Below are positions 33,154-44,384 of a stretch of DNA of 64,000 nucleotides, in pieces (the stretch's first letter is position 1; each line of letters opens with the position of its first letter). Location of the stretch: assembly GCF_949987515.2 (NCBI RefSeq), contig NC_082698.1, positions 30,222,070-30,286,069 on the forward strand, in the 5' to 3' direction. The notes under the pieces were generated by a model, which worked only from the letters and a program-made list of their open reading frames with translations, was not told the origin of the DNA and ran no database searches. Position numbers and translations under genes: made by a program. Source of the DNA: Delphinus delphis. Taxonomy: Eukaryota; Chordata; Mammalia; Artiodactyla; Delphinidae.

Positions 33154-34841
33154 CCGGCTGAGAGCTGCAGCACTGGCTGCCCCAGGGCACAAGTTCCTCC
33201 CAGCAGCTTTGTTCACTGATTCAACGGACTGTTTACTGAGCCCCTCTGTGTGTCAAGTGCAGCCTGATCACCCAACTTCCTGATCTTCACATTCTCTTTT
33301 TTCCCAGACAAGTTGTGGTACAAAGAGCAATGTGATTCCTGCTGTCCAGCTTTTGTTGGTCTGGAGCAGAGAAGGGATTGGTGCAGAGCTCCCATTGCTC
33401 CTAAGGTCATTTGTCCCATCAGCCCAGGGAACCCCTTGTGTGTGCTTTCCCGGCAGGAATCAAGAAGCAAAGAACCGCACCCCCAGGTATGCTTGTCCCC
33501 GGCACTGGATTGATAATTTTTATTATCTCAAAATCTCCCCATTTGAAATGGCTCCCAGGAGGCCCTGTGCACCATTCCACTCATCCTCTAAGGGGACACA
33601 AGTCAGCTTGATCAATTGCCCCCAAATTAGGGCATTTTCTCCTGCTGATTTTGGGCTAGGAAGCTGAGAGGAACCACACTCCGCCCAGAGGTGGCGCTGT
33701 TGACATGCCTTGTTCACAGAAAGTCTGAAATTTGAGAGCAAGCAAGAAAAGTCAAAAAAAAAAAAAAGTCAAAAGAGGTGGCTATTAGACTTGCAAAGGT
33801 GGTGCAACCATGACCCCCTGTCGTTACACTTCTGGACACAAGGTAGGTCAAGTTAAGCTAGCCCAGCCCTTTCCTGTTCCTTTTCTCAGGAAATGTAAGC
33901 ACATGCAGTAGGAAGCTTCATGTAAAATAAGTATGGGTGGGAGCCAACTGCCCAGGATCGATGTCTTAAAATTTTGAAGCAACTTGCTTATTATGGCGTA
34001 TTTTCCGAGGAGCTTTGTTTCTTTCAAAGGTGGGAGGGGCGGGTGACCTAGAAAGGTTTGTGTTAGTGATGTGTTGAACTCCATATCCTTTGGGAAGTAG
34101 GTTTCAAATGCAAATTATCTTGATGCAAAGGCAAGAATTAATCTGCTCCAGAAACTTGCAGGTGCTTGAAACATCTGTTAGGAAAGTCAGTGCCGCTTTT
34201 GTTTCTACAGTGGGATGGAGGGGAATTGGGCGTATTCATCAGCGCGAGACTCATTTGATTTCAGGGCAACTAGAATGGTGGAGAGCCTCCAACAAGATCC
34301 AGATTTACTACTTTAATTTCGTTATGCTTTTGACAGTGTCAGAATCTGAGACTTCAGGCTTTCTTTTCTGGGGTCCATCCTCAGAAATGGAAGACAAAGC
34401 GTACCCGCCCTGGCTGCACCAAAACAGCAACCCTTGTGCTGGCCGAGGATTTGGCATCATGCTGGGGATTTGCAAAGGCAATCTGCTCGTGTCCCCCATC
34501 ATCATGACACTTCTGGACACAGGTGGGTCAGGTTAAGCCAACCCTCCCCCTTCTTGGGAAATGTTGCTTCTCAAGATGGCGTCAGCAGGCCTGATGGTGG
34601 CTGTCCCCACAGTTCATTCCTGGCATTGGCTGTCTTACTAGGTCTTTGGCTCATTTGCAAGCCTGCCTCAGTCCACATGTTTGATCCTGTGTTTTCTCTG
34701 TTGTTTGCAACAAGTGGGAAAATTACTTAAGACGTTTAAGTAGTCTCTGTTTTCATTCATCTTGGTTGCATACGTTTCTTCAAAAGGTAACTTAGAAAAT
34801 TAGAATGTATTCTGTATTTTACTTAAAATTAACGAAGATTT
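33154..34841. other. Spacer sequence with a local duplication
   Basis: No known gene. Two related stretches of about 100 bp (33795-33893 and 34468-34563) share TTGCAAAGG, ACACTTCTGGACACA and GTCAAGTTAAGC or GTCAGGTTAAGC. An open frame of 148 codons at 34090-34536 matches nothing I recognise and is not called as a gene. Confidence 0.5.
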
Positions 34842-34976
34842 GGGAATTCCCTGGCGGTCCAGTGGTTAGGATTCCACGCTTTCACTGCTGAGGGCCTGGG
34901 TTCAATCCATGGTCGTGGAACTGAGATCCCACAAGCCGCGCAGCATGGCCAAAAACATAAATAAATAAAAATAAAG
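34842..34976 (+). repeat. Older tRNA-derived SINE
   Basis: A shorter, older subtype starting GGGAATTCCCTGGCGGTCC, with CACGCTTTCACTGCTGAGG and an AAATAAATAAAAATAAA tail. Confidence 0.9.
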
Positions 34977-35518
34977 TTTCACAGAACGTTTGAAAAAAAA
35001 ACAGAAAAGTGAAAAATGGGCTAGAATCCTTCCACCAGATTCTCACTGTTAATCCTATATATTTCATCCCTGTTTCCTTTTTCTATACACAGGGCTTTTT
35101 TGGATAAAAAATAAGAGTTTTAAATTACAAGATTATATTCTAAATTTGCACTTGGCTATCACAAAATTTTTAACCTACTGATGTATAAACCCCATAAACA
35201 TGTTTTCAATGTCCTGGCTTAAACATCTGCCCAGTAGATGTAGCTCGGTTTACTTAGAAAGGATCTTTGAGTCCATAAGTATGTTGCTCCTTGATGTATG
35301 CAGGAGTTTAATGCCACTAGATGCTGGATCATGTGCAAAGCAACATTTAGAAAATGACATGACGACAGCTCTTTGTTCTATTTTTTGGTGTACATTATTA
35401 TGATTGGGTAGATGACTGTACTCCAGAAAAGCACCCCGATTTGGGGCAGTGTAAGCTGGCTCGCCATTTCCTGAAATTGCGCTTAATGTCACTGCTGCCA
35501 TTAGAAATATTTACCAGG

Positions 35519-35635
35519 CTCCTAATGAAGGGGGCCTAGTTTCGATCCCTGGTTGGGGAACTAGATCCTCCATGCCACAACTGAGACCCGGCGCAACCAA
35601 AATAAATAAATATGTTTTAAAAAGAAAGAAACAAT
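35519..35635 (+). repeat. 5'-truncated older tRNA-derived SINE
   Basis: Retains TTTCGATCCCTGGTTGGGGA, a short body and an A-rich tail. Target duplication ATATTTACCAGG at 35507-35518 and 35636-35647. Confidence 0.85.
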
Positions 35636-35647
35636 ATATTTACCAGG

Positions 35648-37715
35648 TTGTTAGAGGCTGGCTGAGTCATCCAGGCCCAGGGTTGCAGTGCAGGAAGGTT
35701 TTCTCCCATTTGGGGCTGTGGTCAGTAGTCTGTAAGTATTGATTAAGAAAGTAGGTGAAGGTGTGGTGGCCTGCCACTGCATGTGCAGGCTGCGTGCACA
35801 TCCCCGGGTGAGGTCTGGATATCAGCTTTGCAAACCTAAAATCAGAGTCGATCGTGTTCAGAGGAGAAAAAATAATCTCACAAGAGGCCTAGTCAAATTT
35901 GCCATTTATTAATTTGTAATGAGAAATATAAGTGCTACAGGGCCAGAGACTTGGTGTCATGGTGACTGCTCCATTCATGCAGTCCCCTGCAAAGGGAGTC
36001 AAAATCAGAGGCTTTAGTGAGCATGAACCTGGGCAAAGGGAATCACGTGAGTGATATGTTAGTAATGTCATTGTGGTAGGATGGCTGTCCTTGGTGTATG
36101 GGATATATCTTGCCCACTGGGTCCCTCTCTGTTCTGGTTACTGTTGCAGAACAGGCCTAAGGTCTGTGGTACCTTCTGGGTTCTTTGGAGCCACTTACCT
36201 GCTGTCCAGAAGCTTTTCTGAGATTTCATTTGGCTCCTGCTTTCTTCACATGCAGGCATGCCTGGATCGCATTTCCAAGCCCAAGCAGGGAGGTGTCCTG
36301 TTCCCTCTGGGGCCTTGTGCAGATAACTTATCCTGTCCATCTTGTGTGGACCTGCAGGGTTTGACTTCTAGAGGGCAGCTTGATTTCCAGATTCCAGGGA
36401 TGTCACCCTGTAGGTCCATAGGTACCAATTACAGAGCTGATACAAGTTTAGGCCAGAATTTCAGAGAGGACCTGAGGCGCCGCTGACAGGCAGATGGATT
36501 TGTGAACCATGCCAGGAATAGTCCATACAGTCCTTATGGCTCCTCTGTAGGTCTTGCAAGATCTTGAAAAGTCTTGCTTTGCACCAGAATGGTTGCTATG
36601 CCGTAGATCTTGGACTTGAGGCAACTGAGCCTGAATAACAGCCAATAACCCCGGGACCAGCCCTCCGTTGTAAGTATGCTCAAAAAAATGACGAGGCACA
36701 GTGTTACCCGAGCAGATTTTACACTTTACACGGTCGCCTGTGTGCCTGTATTGATTGGATCGTTGTGTGATAATACTTATTGAAAAATGCCTTCCTTAAT
36801 CATTCCGGCAGCTAGTTCAACTCCTTCCGAGTAGGTGCGTACACCTCCAAAACAAGTAGTAATCAGCGAGCAAAGCTGACAGCTAGTATTTGTTTTGAAG
36901 AAAGCCCCTCCCTCTCCACTGGAGGGTCATTAGAGGGAATCACATGGATCCCCTCCCTTGGGACTTCACACAGGGACATAGTCACACCCGATCCACAGTT
37001 GCCAGATTCAAATCTCCTGTGCAGGTACAGAGGACAGTTACAAGCCTCCTCACGTTAAGGTGATTACCGTCGTGATTCCCACTTTACAGCTGAGACCCCA
37101 AAGGCAACATTAAGCGGGTGGCATTAGGGAGCACCCAGGCCTCCAGAGTTCAAGCCCACACTGCCCGAAACAGAAGTAGCTTAGCCCCGGGTGAGCACGG
37201 TGTTGCAAAGAGGCTTGGCTGTGAATTTCAAAACACCGCGTGCGATTGGGACACCAGAGTCTGTTCTTCCCATAAGTCATCTTGCAGGCTCTTCACCCCC
37301 AAAGCCCTGCAACTCAGACTAAAACTAATTGCAGAGGAAGTTTCTTTGTACTTGGTGAGGGGAGGGTGGAGCTGTACCATGACTGACGTTCTTGAGGGCT
37401 GGGAGGGCCGGGAGGGGTGGGGTGGGGTGTGGTGGGGTGGGGTGGGACAGCGCTGCTTGCTGGGTATTCATTCCTCTTCCTTGTACCCTTTCAAGGAGGG
37501 GTGGAGTCAGCCTGCAAGTCTTTTCTTTCTTCCTTTCCATCATTTTCTTCATACACCTGCACTGTGCATTTACTCTGAACAAAGGACTTCCTTCCTTCCC
37601 TCTACAAAAACATTTTGGGAAGCGTGGGAGATACAGTAGTACGCAAAGCAGACAGGAACTTTGCCTTCACAAAGTTTATGAGGAGGGGACAGACAAAATA
37701 AATATAAAGCACACG
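35648..37715. other. Spacer sequence, mostly unique
   Basis: No gene or recognised repeat, apart from a G-rich simple tract at 37395-37450. Open frames are short and unlike known proteins. Confidence 0.5.
37395..37450 (+). repeat. G-rich tract (G-quadruplex candidate)
   Basis: Repeated GGGG runs separated by single T or short TGTGG spacers, a pattern that satisfies a G-quadruplex motif on the plus strand. Confidence 0.8.
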
Positions 37716-38067
37716 GGGACTTCCCTGGTGGCGCAGTGGTTAAGAATCCGCCTGCCAGTGCAGGGGACATGGGTTTGAGCCCTGGTCCGGGAAGATCCCA
37801 CATGCCAGGGAGCAGCTAAGCCCGTGCGCCACAACTACTGAGCCTGCGCACTAGAGCCTGAGAGCCACAACTACTGAGCCCACGTGCCGCAACTACTGAA
37901 GCCCGCGCACCTAGAGCATGTGCTCCGCAACAAGAGAAGCCACCGCAATAAGCAGCCCACGCACTGCAACAAAACGTAGGCCCTGCTCCCTGCAACTAGA
38001 GAAAGCCCGCGCACAGCGACAAAGACCCAACGCAGCCAAAAATAAAATAAATTTTTTTAAAAAAAGA
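37716..38067 (+). repeat. Long CHR-type SINE
   Basis: Forward full-length long-type element from GGACTTCCCTGGTGGCGCAG to AGCCAAAAATAAAATAAA. A clear target duplication was not found. Confidence 0.93.
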
Positions 38068-38329
38068 GGAAATGAGCAGACCTGCTGGGAAGTTGCTGTT
38101 AACAATCCAGACAAGAGGGGACGGTGCATTACGCTGGGGTGGGGAGTGGTGGCGTCAGTGGTGGAGATGGTGAGAAATGGCTCTAGGTGGTATGAAAACT
38201 GCCACATGAAGTTCAGTGCTGTTCGTGGAGGGATCTTCAGCCACAGTAGAGGGAAGCTGGGCCCCTTGTTTTCTGGACCACGAGGCCTGGACATATTTCA
38301 TCCATTCCATCATTCAATCCTTTTTTTAT

Positions 38330-39330
38330 CATTGCTCCCTATATGTCTGGCACTGTCCTAGGCACTAGGGATACATCAAAGAACAAAACAAAGAGAACTC
38401 CTAGCCTCAGTGAGGTAACCCAAAAAATAAATATGGAATTGAAGTATGTTAGCTGGCGATAAGTGTTACAGAGAATTATAAAGCAGAAAAGGGGACAGGG
38501 AGTATTGGAAGGGAAGGAGGGGTGATTTCAACTTTAAATTGGGCAATTAACTTTAAATTGATTAAGGACTTGAATAATTGAGGCTTTAGCTAACTCCTCT
38601 AGATGGAGGAAGTAGCAAGAGCAAAGGCCCTGAGGTAGGCATGTGCTCGGGTTATTCAAAGAAAAGTGGTTGGAGTTGAGAGTAAGGGAGATGAGCTGGC
38701 GTAGTGTCTTATATGCCACTGTAAGGACTTTGACATTTTCCTTGCAGTGGAAAGGGGAGCCATTGGAAGACGGTGAACATAGGGGTCACATGATCTGGAG
38801 TGGCCATCAACTGAGATGGGAAAGACTACAGAGGAAGCATTTGGGAGCTGGAGAGTCAGGAGTTCAGTTTTAGACAATTGAGTTTGAGATGGCTATTAGA
38901 CGTCCAAATGGAGATGGAGCTGCTAGAGCAACTAGATATATGAATCTGGAACTCAGAGGAGAGCTCCCAGGGTAGGTGTATTCATTTGGGAACATGTGTG
39001 TGTCTGTCTGTTTTCAAGCAAATAAACTGGATATCAACAAGTGGGTGAGTATAGATAGAGAAAACACATCTAAGGCTAAGCTTGGAACACTCCAACATTA
39101 AGGGCAGATGAGAACAGCCAGTGAGGTAGAAAAAAACAAGACAAAACAAAATAAAACACAAAACAGGAGAACATGGTATCCTAAGTGAAGATAACATTTC
39201 AAGGAAAAAGAGGTTATTAGCTGCATCAAATCTGCTGAAAGTTCAAGTAAGGTGAGGATTATTGGATTTAGTAATACGAAGGTCATTGGTGAGGAGTTCT
39301 GTAGCAATTCAGTCCAAAATTCTCTGACGT
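38330..39330. repeat. Ancient mammalian repeat, class unresolved
   Basis: A chain of phrases I recognise from a widespread old mammalian repeat: AGCAAAGGCCCTGAGG, GGTCACATGATCTGG, GAGATGGCTATTAGACGTCC and GGAACACTCCAACATT. Family name not asserted; the short open frames in it are not genes. Confidence 0.6.
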
Positions 39331-39339
39331 TCAACTAAA

Positions 39340-39895
39340 AAAAGTAGGATGCCGTGTATAAGATAAATGAGCTACAAGGACATATTGTACAGCACAGGGA
39401 ATATGGTCAGTTTTATAATAACTTTAAATGGAGTATAATCTATAAAAATTTTGAATTGCAAAAAAAATTCTGAATAGCTTTATAACTATTTAAAAAGTTG
39501 GAACTCCACAAAGAAAACTCCTGGTCCAGATGGCTTCACCAGCAAATATTTAAAAATAAAATTACATCAATCTTGCACAAATTCCTTCATACGGTAGATA
39601 AAAGGGAACGTTCCAACCCTTTTTTTTTTTTTTTTTTTTGCCGTACGCGGGCCTCTCACTATTGTGGCCTCTCCCGTTGCGGAGCACAGGCTCCGGACGC
39701 GCAGGCTCAGCGGCCATGGCTCATGGGCCCAGCCGCTCCGCGGCATGTGGGATCCTCCCAGACCGGGCACGAACACGTGTCCTCTGCATCAGCAGGCGGA
39801 CTCTCAACCACTGCGCCACCAGGGAAGCCCCCAACCCATTTTATGAGACTAGCATGACCCTGACTTCAAACTCTGTCAAGAACATTATAGGCATA
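39340..39895 (+). repeat. Old L1 pieces, interrupted by a SINE
   Basis: 39340-39475 resembles an L1 3' region (GTACAGCACAGGGAATATGG). 39496-39619 and 39838-39890 are ORF2-like (GGTCCAGATGGCTTCACCAG). Split by the SINE at 39620-39830. Confidence 0.7.
39620..39830 (-). repeat. Short CHR-type SINE in L1
   Basis: Complete short-type element in reverse, flanked by CCAACCC at 39613-39619 and 39831-39837. Confidence 0.93.
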
Positions 39896-39970
39896 CCTTG
39901 GAGATATTTCAGGTTTGGTTCCAGACCACCACAATAAAGCAAATACTACTACAATAAAGGGAGTAACACA

Positions 39971-40103
39971 GGGAAATTCCCTGGCTGTCCTGCGGTTAGG
40001 ACTCCACGCTTTCACTGCCAAGGGCCAGGGTTCAATCCCTGGTCGGGGAGCTGAGATCCCACAAGCTATGCGGTGGGGTCAGAGAAAAAGGGGAGTGGGG
40101 GGA
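39971..40103 (+). repeat. Older tRNA-derived SINE in Tigger1 piece
   Basis: Starts GGGAAATTCCCTGGCTGTCC and carries CACGCTTTCACTGCCAAGG. Flanked by AGTAACA on both sides. Confidence 0.88.
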
Positions 40104-40231
40104 AGTAACATGAAATTTTTGGTTTCCCAGTGCATAAAAGTTATGTTTATGCTATGTTGTAGTCTAAGTGTGCAATATCATTATGTCTGAAAAAAACAAC
40201 GTATATACCTTAATTTAAAAGTACTTTATTG

Positions 40232-40541
40232 GGCATCCCTGGGGGCGCAGTGGTTAAGAATCCACTTGCCAATGCAGGGGACATGGGTTTGAGCCCTGGT
40301 CCGGGAAGACCCCACATGCCGAGGAGCAGCTAAGCCCATGTGCCACAGCTACTGAGCCTGTGCTCTAGTGCCTGTGAGCCACAACTACTGAACCTGCACT
40401 CCTAAAGCCGGTGCTCCACAAGAGAAGCCACCGCAATGAGAAGCCCGCACACCGCAGGGAAGAGTAGCAACCCCCCCCTTGCTGCAACTAAAGAAAGCCC
40501 ATGCGCAGCAACGAAGACCTAAATAAGTAAATTTATTTTTA
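40232..40541 (+). repeat. Long CHR-type SINE in Tigger1 piece
   Basis: Forward long-type element with target duplication AAAAGTACTTTATTG at 40217-40231 and 40542-40556. Confidence 0.95.
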
Positions 40542-40604
40542 AAAAGTACTTTATTGCTAAAAATAAAGGAAGTAGGATGAAACATTTAAAAAGACAAAAC
40601 TTTT

Positions 40605-40726
40605 TTTTTGAATTTTATTTTTATATACAGCAGGTTCTTATTAGTTATCCATTTTATACATATTAGTGTATATATGTCAATCCCAATCTCCCAATTCATC
40701 ACACCATCACTTTCCCACTTTGGTGT
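40605..40726 (-). repeat. Short L1 3' tail
   Basis: L1 tail in reverse after a T run (AGCAGGTTCTTATTAGTTAT, CCCAATTCATCACACC). Target duplication AAAAAGACAAAACTTTT at 40588-40604 and AAAAAGACATAACTTTT at 40727-40743. Confidence 0.85.
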
Positions 40727-40743
40727 AAAAAGACATAACTTTT

Positions 40744-41812
40744 AAAAAGTAACAAAAAGCTAACAGTATAGTGAGGAATTACCTGACCAAGCCTCAGGAG
40801 TAGATAGGACTCAGAGGGCCCAGCAAAAGGGAAACTTTTGTTTGGGTGGATGCGTGGTGGTGCAAATTACAAAGAGTCTGTTGTGAGGCTGAAATGCACT
40901 TTTAGGGGCCTCATGAGGTTAAGGAGACAAAAGTTTGAGTTTAGGAATCACCAAGAGTGGAGACCCAAATAAATTATACACACACCTTAAGCTGGGACCC
41001 TAACGGACTACAAACTGGGACTAAGGATAAATCTAAGGTATGTCACATACACTTGGAAATTACCATCAAGTTGTCTGGGTGGCCCAGGGAATCTTGAGGC
41101 TAGGATTTGGAGTAAGGTGTTTCCAGACTCCTAGGGTTCCCAGGAATTTGATAGAAACAAACAAAAATCCTATGTGGAGGATGACATCATCCTAGCTCCC
41201 AAATTATTTGTATAAATAATTTTTCAAATACAATGTCCAGTATTCAATCAATGATAACCTTGCATACTAGGAGACAAGGTATGAGTAAGAAAAAGAAACA
41301 ATAGCAAGAACAGACCACAGGCAATCTGTTTATACCTCTATGACTTCACTCATCACACTGTGTTGTTGTGGTCTCTTTCTCAATGTGGAGATTTCTTGGT
41401 TGCTTCCCCAGCATTCATTCCATTCTTTTCCCTTCCGTACATTCTTGATTTCAGTTCTGGTAAAAATGTGATACTGGAGAAGTCGACTCTATCACCAGCT
41501 GTAGGAGTAGGGCATGTGAACTATCGATGGAGTCTCTCCTCCTGTCCACAAGATTGTCCCAGGGGTGAGCATGTGAACTAAGTCAGTCCAATGCATGAAT
41601 CCCAGACCTTCTGGGAAAGATTCTGATACCCAGACTCTCTACTCTTGGATGAAGAAGCATGTCCCTCTAAGAGTTGCTGGCTGCAACACTGAGTGTAGCT
41701 AGCTACAGGATGAAACCAACGCCATGGAAGAGCAAACTGGAAAGAAATCAGGCCTTTAGTGACATTTTTAAGCTGCTAGATCAAGGTTCATCTGAAGCTA
41801 GACCTGCTTCTA
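40744..41812. other. Spacer sequence, unique or very old
   Basis: No gene and no repeat I can name. The open frames are short. Confidence 0.45.
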
Positions 41813-42467
41813 GAGCAGCACTGACCAATAGAAATATAATGCAAGTCACCTATGAAAATTTTCTAGTAGCCACGTTTAAAAAGAAAAAAGGTGAAATTAA
41901 TTTTAGTAATATATTTTATTTAACCTAATATATCCAAATATTATCATTTAACATGTAATAATGTAAACAATTATTAATGAATAGCTTACATTCTGTTATT
42001 GATGCTAAGTCTATGAAATCCAGTGTGTTTTTTTGTGTTTTTTTTGGCTGCGTTGGGTCTTCGTTGCTGCGTGCAGGCTTTCTCTAATCGTGGCGAGCAG
42101 GGGCTGCTCTTCGCTGCAGTGCACAGGCTTCTCATTGTGGTGGCTTCTCTTGTTGCAGAGCATGGGCTCTAGGTGCACAGGCTTCAGTAGTTGTGGCACG
42201 TGGGCTCAGTAGTTGTGGCATGAGGGCTCTAGAGCGCAGGCTCAGTAGTTGTGGCACACAGGCTTAGTTGCTCTGCAGCATGTGGGACCTTCCTGGACCA
42301 GGGCTCGAACCCGTGTCCCCTGAATTGGCAGGCGGATTCTTAACCACTGTGCCACCAGGGAAGCCCATCCAGAGTGTATTTTACACTAAACAGCACATCT
42401 CAATTCAGACTAGCTACATTTCAAGTTCTGAATAGCCCTGTGTGGCTGGGAACCACAGCTCTAGAGT
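41813..42467. repeat. Ancient repeat, second copy, split by a SINE
   Basis: Same family as 5783-6255: GACCAATAGAAATATAATGC, TTTTCTAGTAGCCACG, GTGAAATTAATTTTAG and CACATCTCAATTCAGACTAG. Interrupted by the SINE at 42033-42366. Confidence 0.6.
42033..42366 (-). repeat. Long CHR-type SINE
   Basis: Reverse full-length long-type element, with an imperfect target duplication ATCCAGTGTGTTTT (42018-42031) and ATCCAGAGTGTATTTT (42367-42382). Confidence 0.92.
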
Positions 42468-42489
42468 TTTCCTTTATTGACAATAAATT

Positions 42490-43310
42490 TCCTTAAAGCA
42501 ACGTTTAACTGCTTTGTTGATATATAATTTATATACCATAAAATTCACCCACTGTAAATGTACAGTTCTATGATTTTTTTTTTTTTTCAGTACGCGGGCC
42601 TCTCACTGTTGTGGCCTCTCCCGTTGCGGAGCACAGGCTCTGGACGCGCAGGCTCAGCGGCCATGGCTCATGGGCCTAGCTGCTCCGCGGCATGTGGGAT
42701 CTTCCCGGACCGGGGCACGAACCCGTGTCCTCTGCATCGGCAGGCGGACTTTCAACCACTGCACCACCAGGGAAGCCCCAGTTCTATGATTTTTAATATA
42801 ATTTATCACCAACCTCCAGTTTTAGAACATTGCCATCACCCCCAACACTTCCCTTGTGCCCCTTTGTTGTTACTCTCTGCTCCCATCCACAGCCCCGGGC
42901 TGGTCTGCTTTCTGTCTCTGTAAGTTTGCCTCTTCTGGATATTTCACATAAATGGAATCAAGTCATATGTAGTGTTTTGCATCTGGCTTAACATAGTTCT
43001 TCTTTGACTTAACATAGTGTTTTTGAGGTTCCTCCATGTTTTAGCATGATTCAGTAGTTCATTTCTTTTTATTGCTGAATAGTATTCCAGTGTATGGGTA
43101 TACACACATTGTGTTTATCCATTCACCAGTTGATAGCCATTTGGATTGTTTCCACCTTTGGGTTATTATGACTAACGCTTCTAGGAACATTCAGGCCCAA
43201 GCCTTTTTATGGACTTGTTTCCATGTCTCTTGATAGAGTCTTAGGATTGGAATTCCTGGGTCATACGCTAAGTTTATGTTTAACCTCATAAGAAACTGCC
43301 AGACTGTTTC
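42490..43310 (-). repeat. L1 3' fragment with nested SINE
   Basis: Antisense L1 3' region (AAATGGAATCAAGTCATATG, GTGTTTATCCATTCACCAG, GGATTGGAATTCCTGGGTC). Nested SINE at 42579-42778. Confidence 0.8.
42579..42778 (-). repeat. Short CHR-type SINE, intact
   Basis: Reverse short-type element with perfect target duplication CAGTTCTATGATTTTT at 42563-42578 and 42779-42794. Confidence 0.95.
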
Positions 43311-43428
43311 CTTTCTTTCTTTCCTTCCTTCTTTCCTTCCTTCTTTCTTTCCTTCCTTCTTTCCTTCTTTCCTTCTTTCTTTACTTCTTTCTTTCTCTCT
43401 TCCTTTCTTCCTTTCTTTTCTTTCTTTC
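43308..43428. repeat. Pyrimidine microsatellite (TTTC/TTCC)n
   Basis: About 120 bases of imperfect TTTC and TTCC tetranucleotide units. On the minus strand it reads as an open frame of K, E, R and G residues, which is not a gene. Confidence 0.95.
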
Positions 43429-43431
43429 TTC

Positions 43432-43535
43432 ACCCTGCAGCTTGTTAGATCTTAGTTCCCAGACCAGGGATTGAACCTGGGCCCTCAGCACTGAAAGCAC
43501 GGTGTCCTAACCACTGGACCGCCAGGGAATTCCCC
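43432..43535 (-). repeat. Older tRNA-derived SINE
   Basis: Reverse older subtype: GGGATTGAACCTGGGCCCTC to CACTGGACCGCCAGGGAATT. The neighbouring pyrimidine microsatellite probably grew from its tail. Confidence 0.88.
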
Positions 43536-43549
43536 AAAGTCACCTTTTT

Positions 43550-43736
43550 TTTTTTTTTTTTGCGGTACGAGGGCCTCTCACTGTTGCGGCCTCTCCCATT
43601 GTTGAGCACAGGCTCCGGACGTGCAGGCTCAGGGGCCCAGCCGCTCCGCGGCATGTGGGATCTTGCTGGACCGGGGCACGAACCCGTGTCCCCTGCATCA
43701 GCAGGCGGACTCTCAACCACTGCGCCACCAGGGAAG
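43550..43736 (-). repeat. Short CHR-type SINE with internal deletion
   Basis: Reverse short-type element lacking about 14 bases between CAGGCTCAG and GGGCCCAGCC that other copies have. Perfect target duplication CCCCAAAGTCACCTTTTT at 43532-43549 and 43737-43754. Confidence 0.95.
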
Positions 43737-43754
43737 CCCCAAAGTCACCTTTTT

Positions 43755-44375
43755 AAAGCACACAATTCAGTGTTTTACAACTGTCACCACTAATTCCAGA
43801 ACATTTCCACCACCCCAAAAAGAAAACCTATACCCATTAAGCAGTCATTCCTCATGCCCTGCTTCCCTTCCCCCATCCCCTGGAAATCTACTTCCTGTCT
43901 CTATGGATTTGCCTATTCTGGACATTTTATATAAATGGCATTATATAACACGTGGCTTTTTGTGTCTGGCTTCTTCCATTGAGCCCAATGCTCTCAAGTT
44001 TTATCCATGTTGCAGCATGTATCAGTACTTCGTTCCTTTTTAAGGCTAAATAACATTCCATGTATGGATATACCATATTTTGTTTATTCATTCACCAGTT
44101 GATGGACATTTGGGTTGTTTCTGTTTTTTGGCTGCTATGAATAATGTTGCTATGAATATTTTTGTGCAAGTGTTTGTATGGATATGTGCTTTCAGTTCTC
44201 TTGGTTATATGCCCAGGAGTGGAATTGCTGGGTCATATGCTAAGGCCATGTTTAACTTTTGGAGGAACTGCCAAACTGTTGCAGTATTTCACATTCCCAT
44301 CAGCAATGTATAAGGGCTCCAGTTTCTCCACATCTTTGCCAACACTTGTTATTGTCTGTCTTTTTTTTTTCCTTT
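43755..44375 (-). repeat. L1 3' fragment (antisense)
   Basis: Includes ACATTTGGGTTGTTTCTG, ATATGCCCAGGAGTGGAATT and TGCTGGGTCATATGC, typical of the L1 3' region. Confidence 0.8.
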
Positions 44376-44384
44376 TTCCAGGCA

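Larger units (their letters stand above)
39891..40575 (-). mobile_element. Tigger1-like DNA transposon end, split by two SINEs
   Basis: The terminal sequence (AGGCATACCTTGGAGATAT, GGTTCCAGACCACCACAATA, TTTGGTTTCCCAGTGCATA and AAGTACTTTATTGCTAAAA) matches my memory of the Tigger1 3' end, in reverse. Only the terminal region is present and no transposase remains. SINEs at 39971-40103 and 40232-40541 break it into three pieces. Confidence 0.75.

Noticed and set aside
43191..43433. Minus-strand frame rich in K, E, R and G
   Set aside because: It is a translation of the pyrimidine tetranucleotide microsatellite plus L1 sequence.
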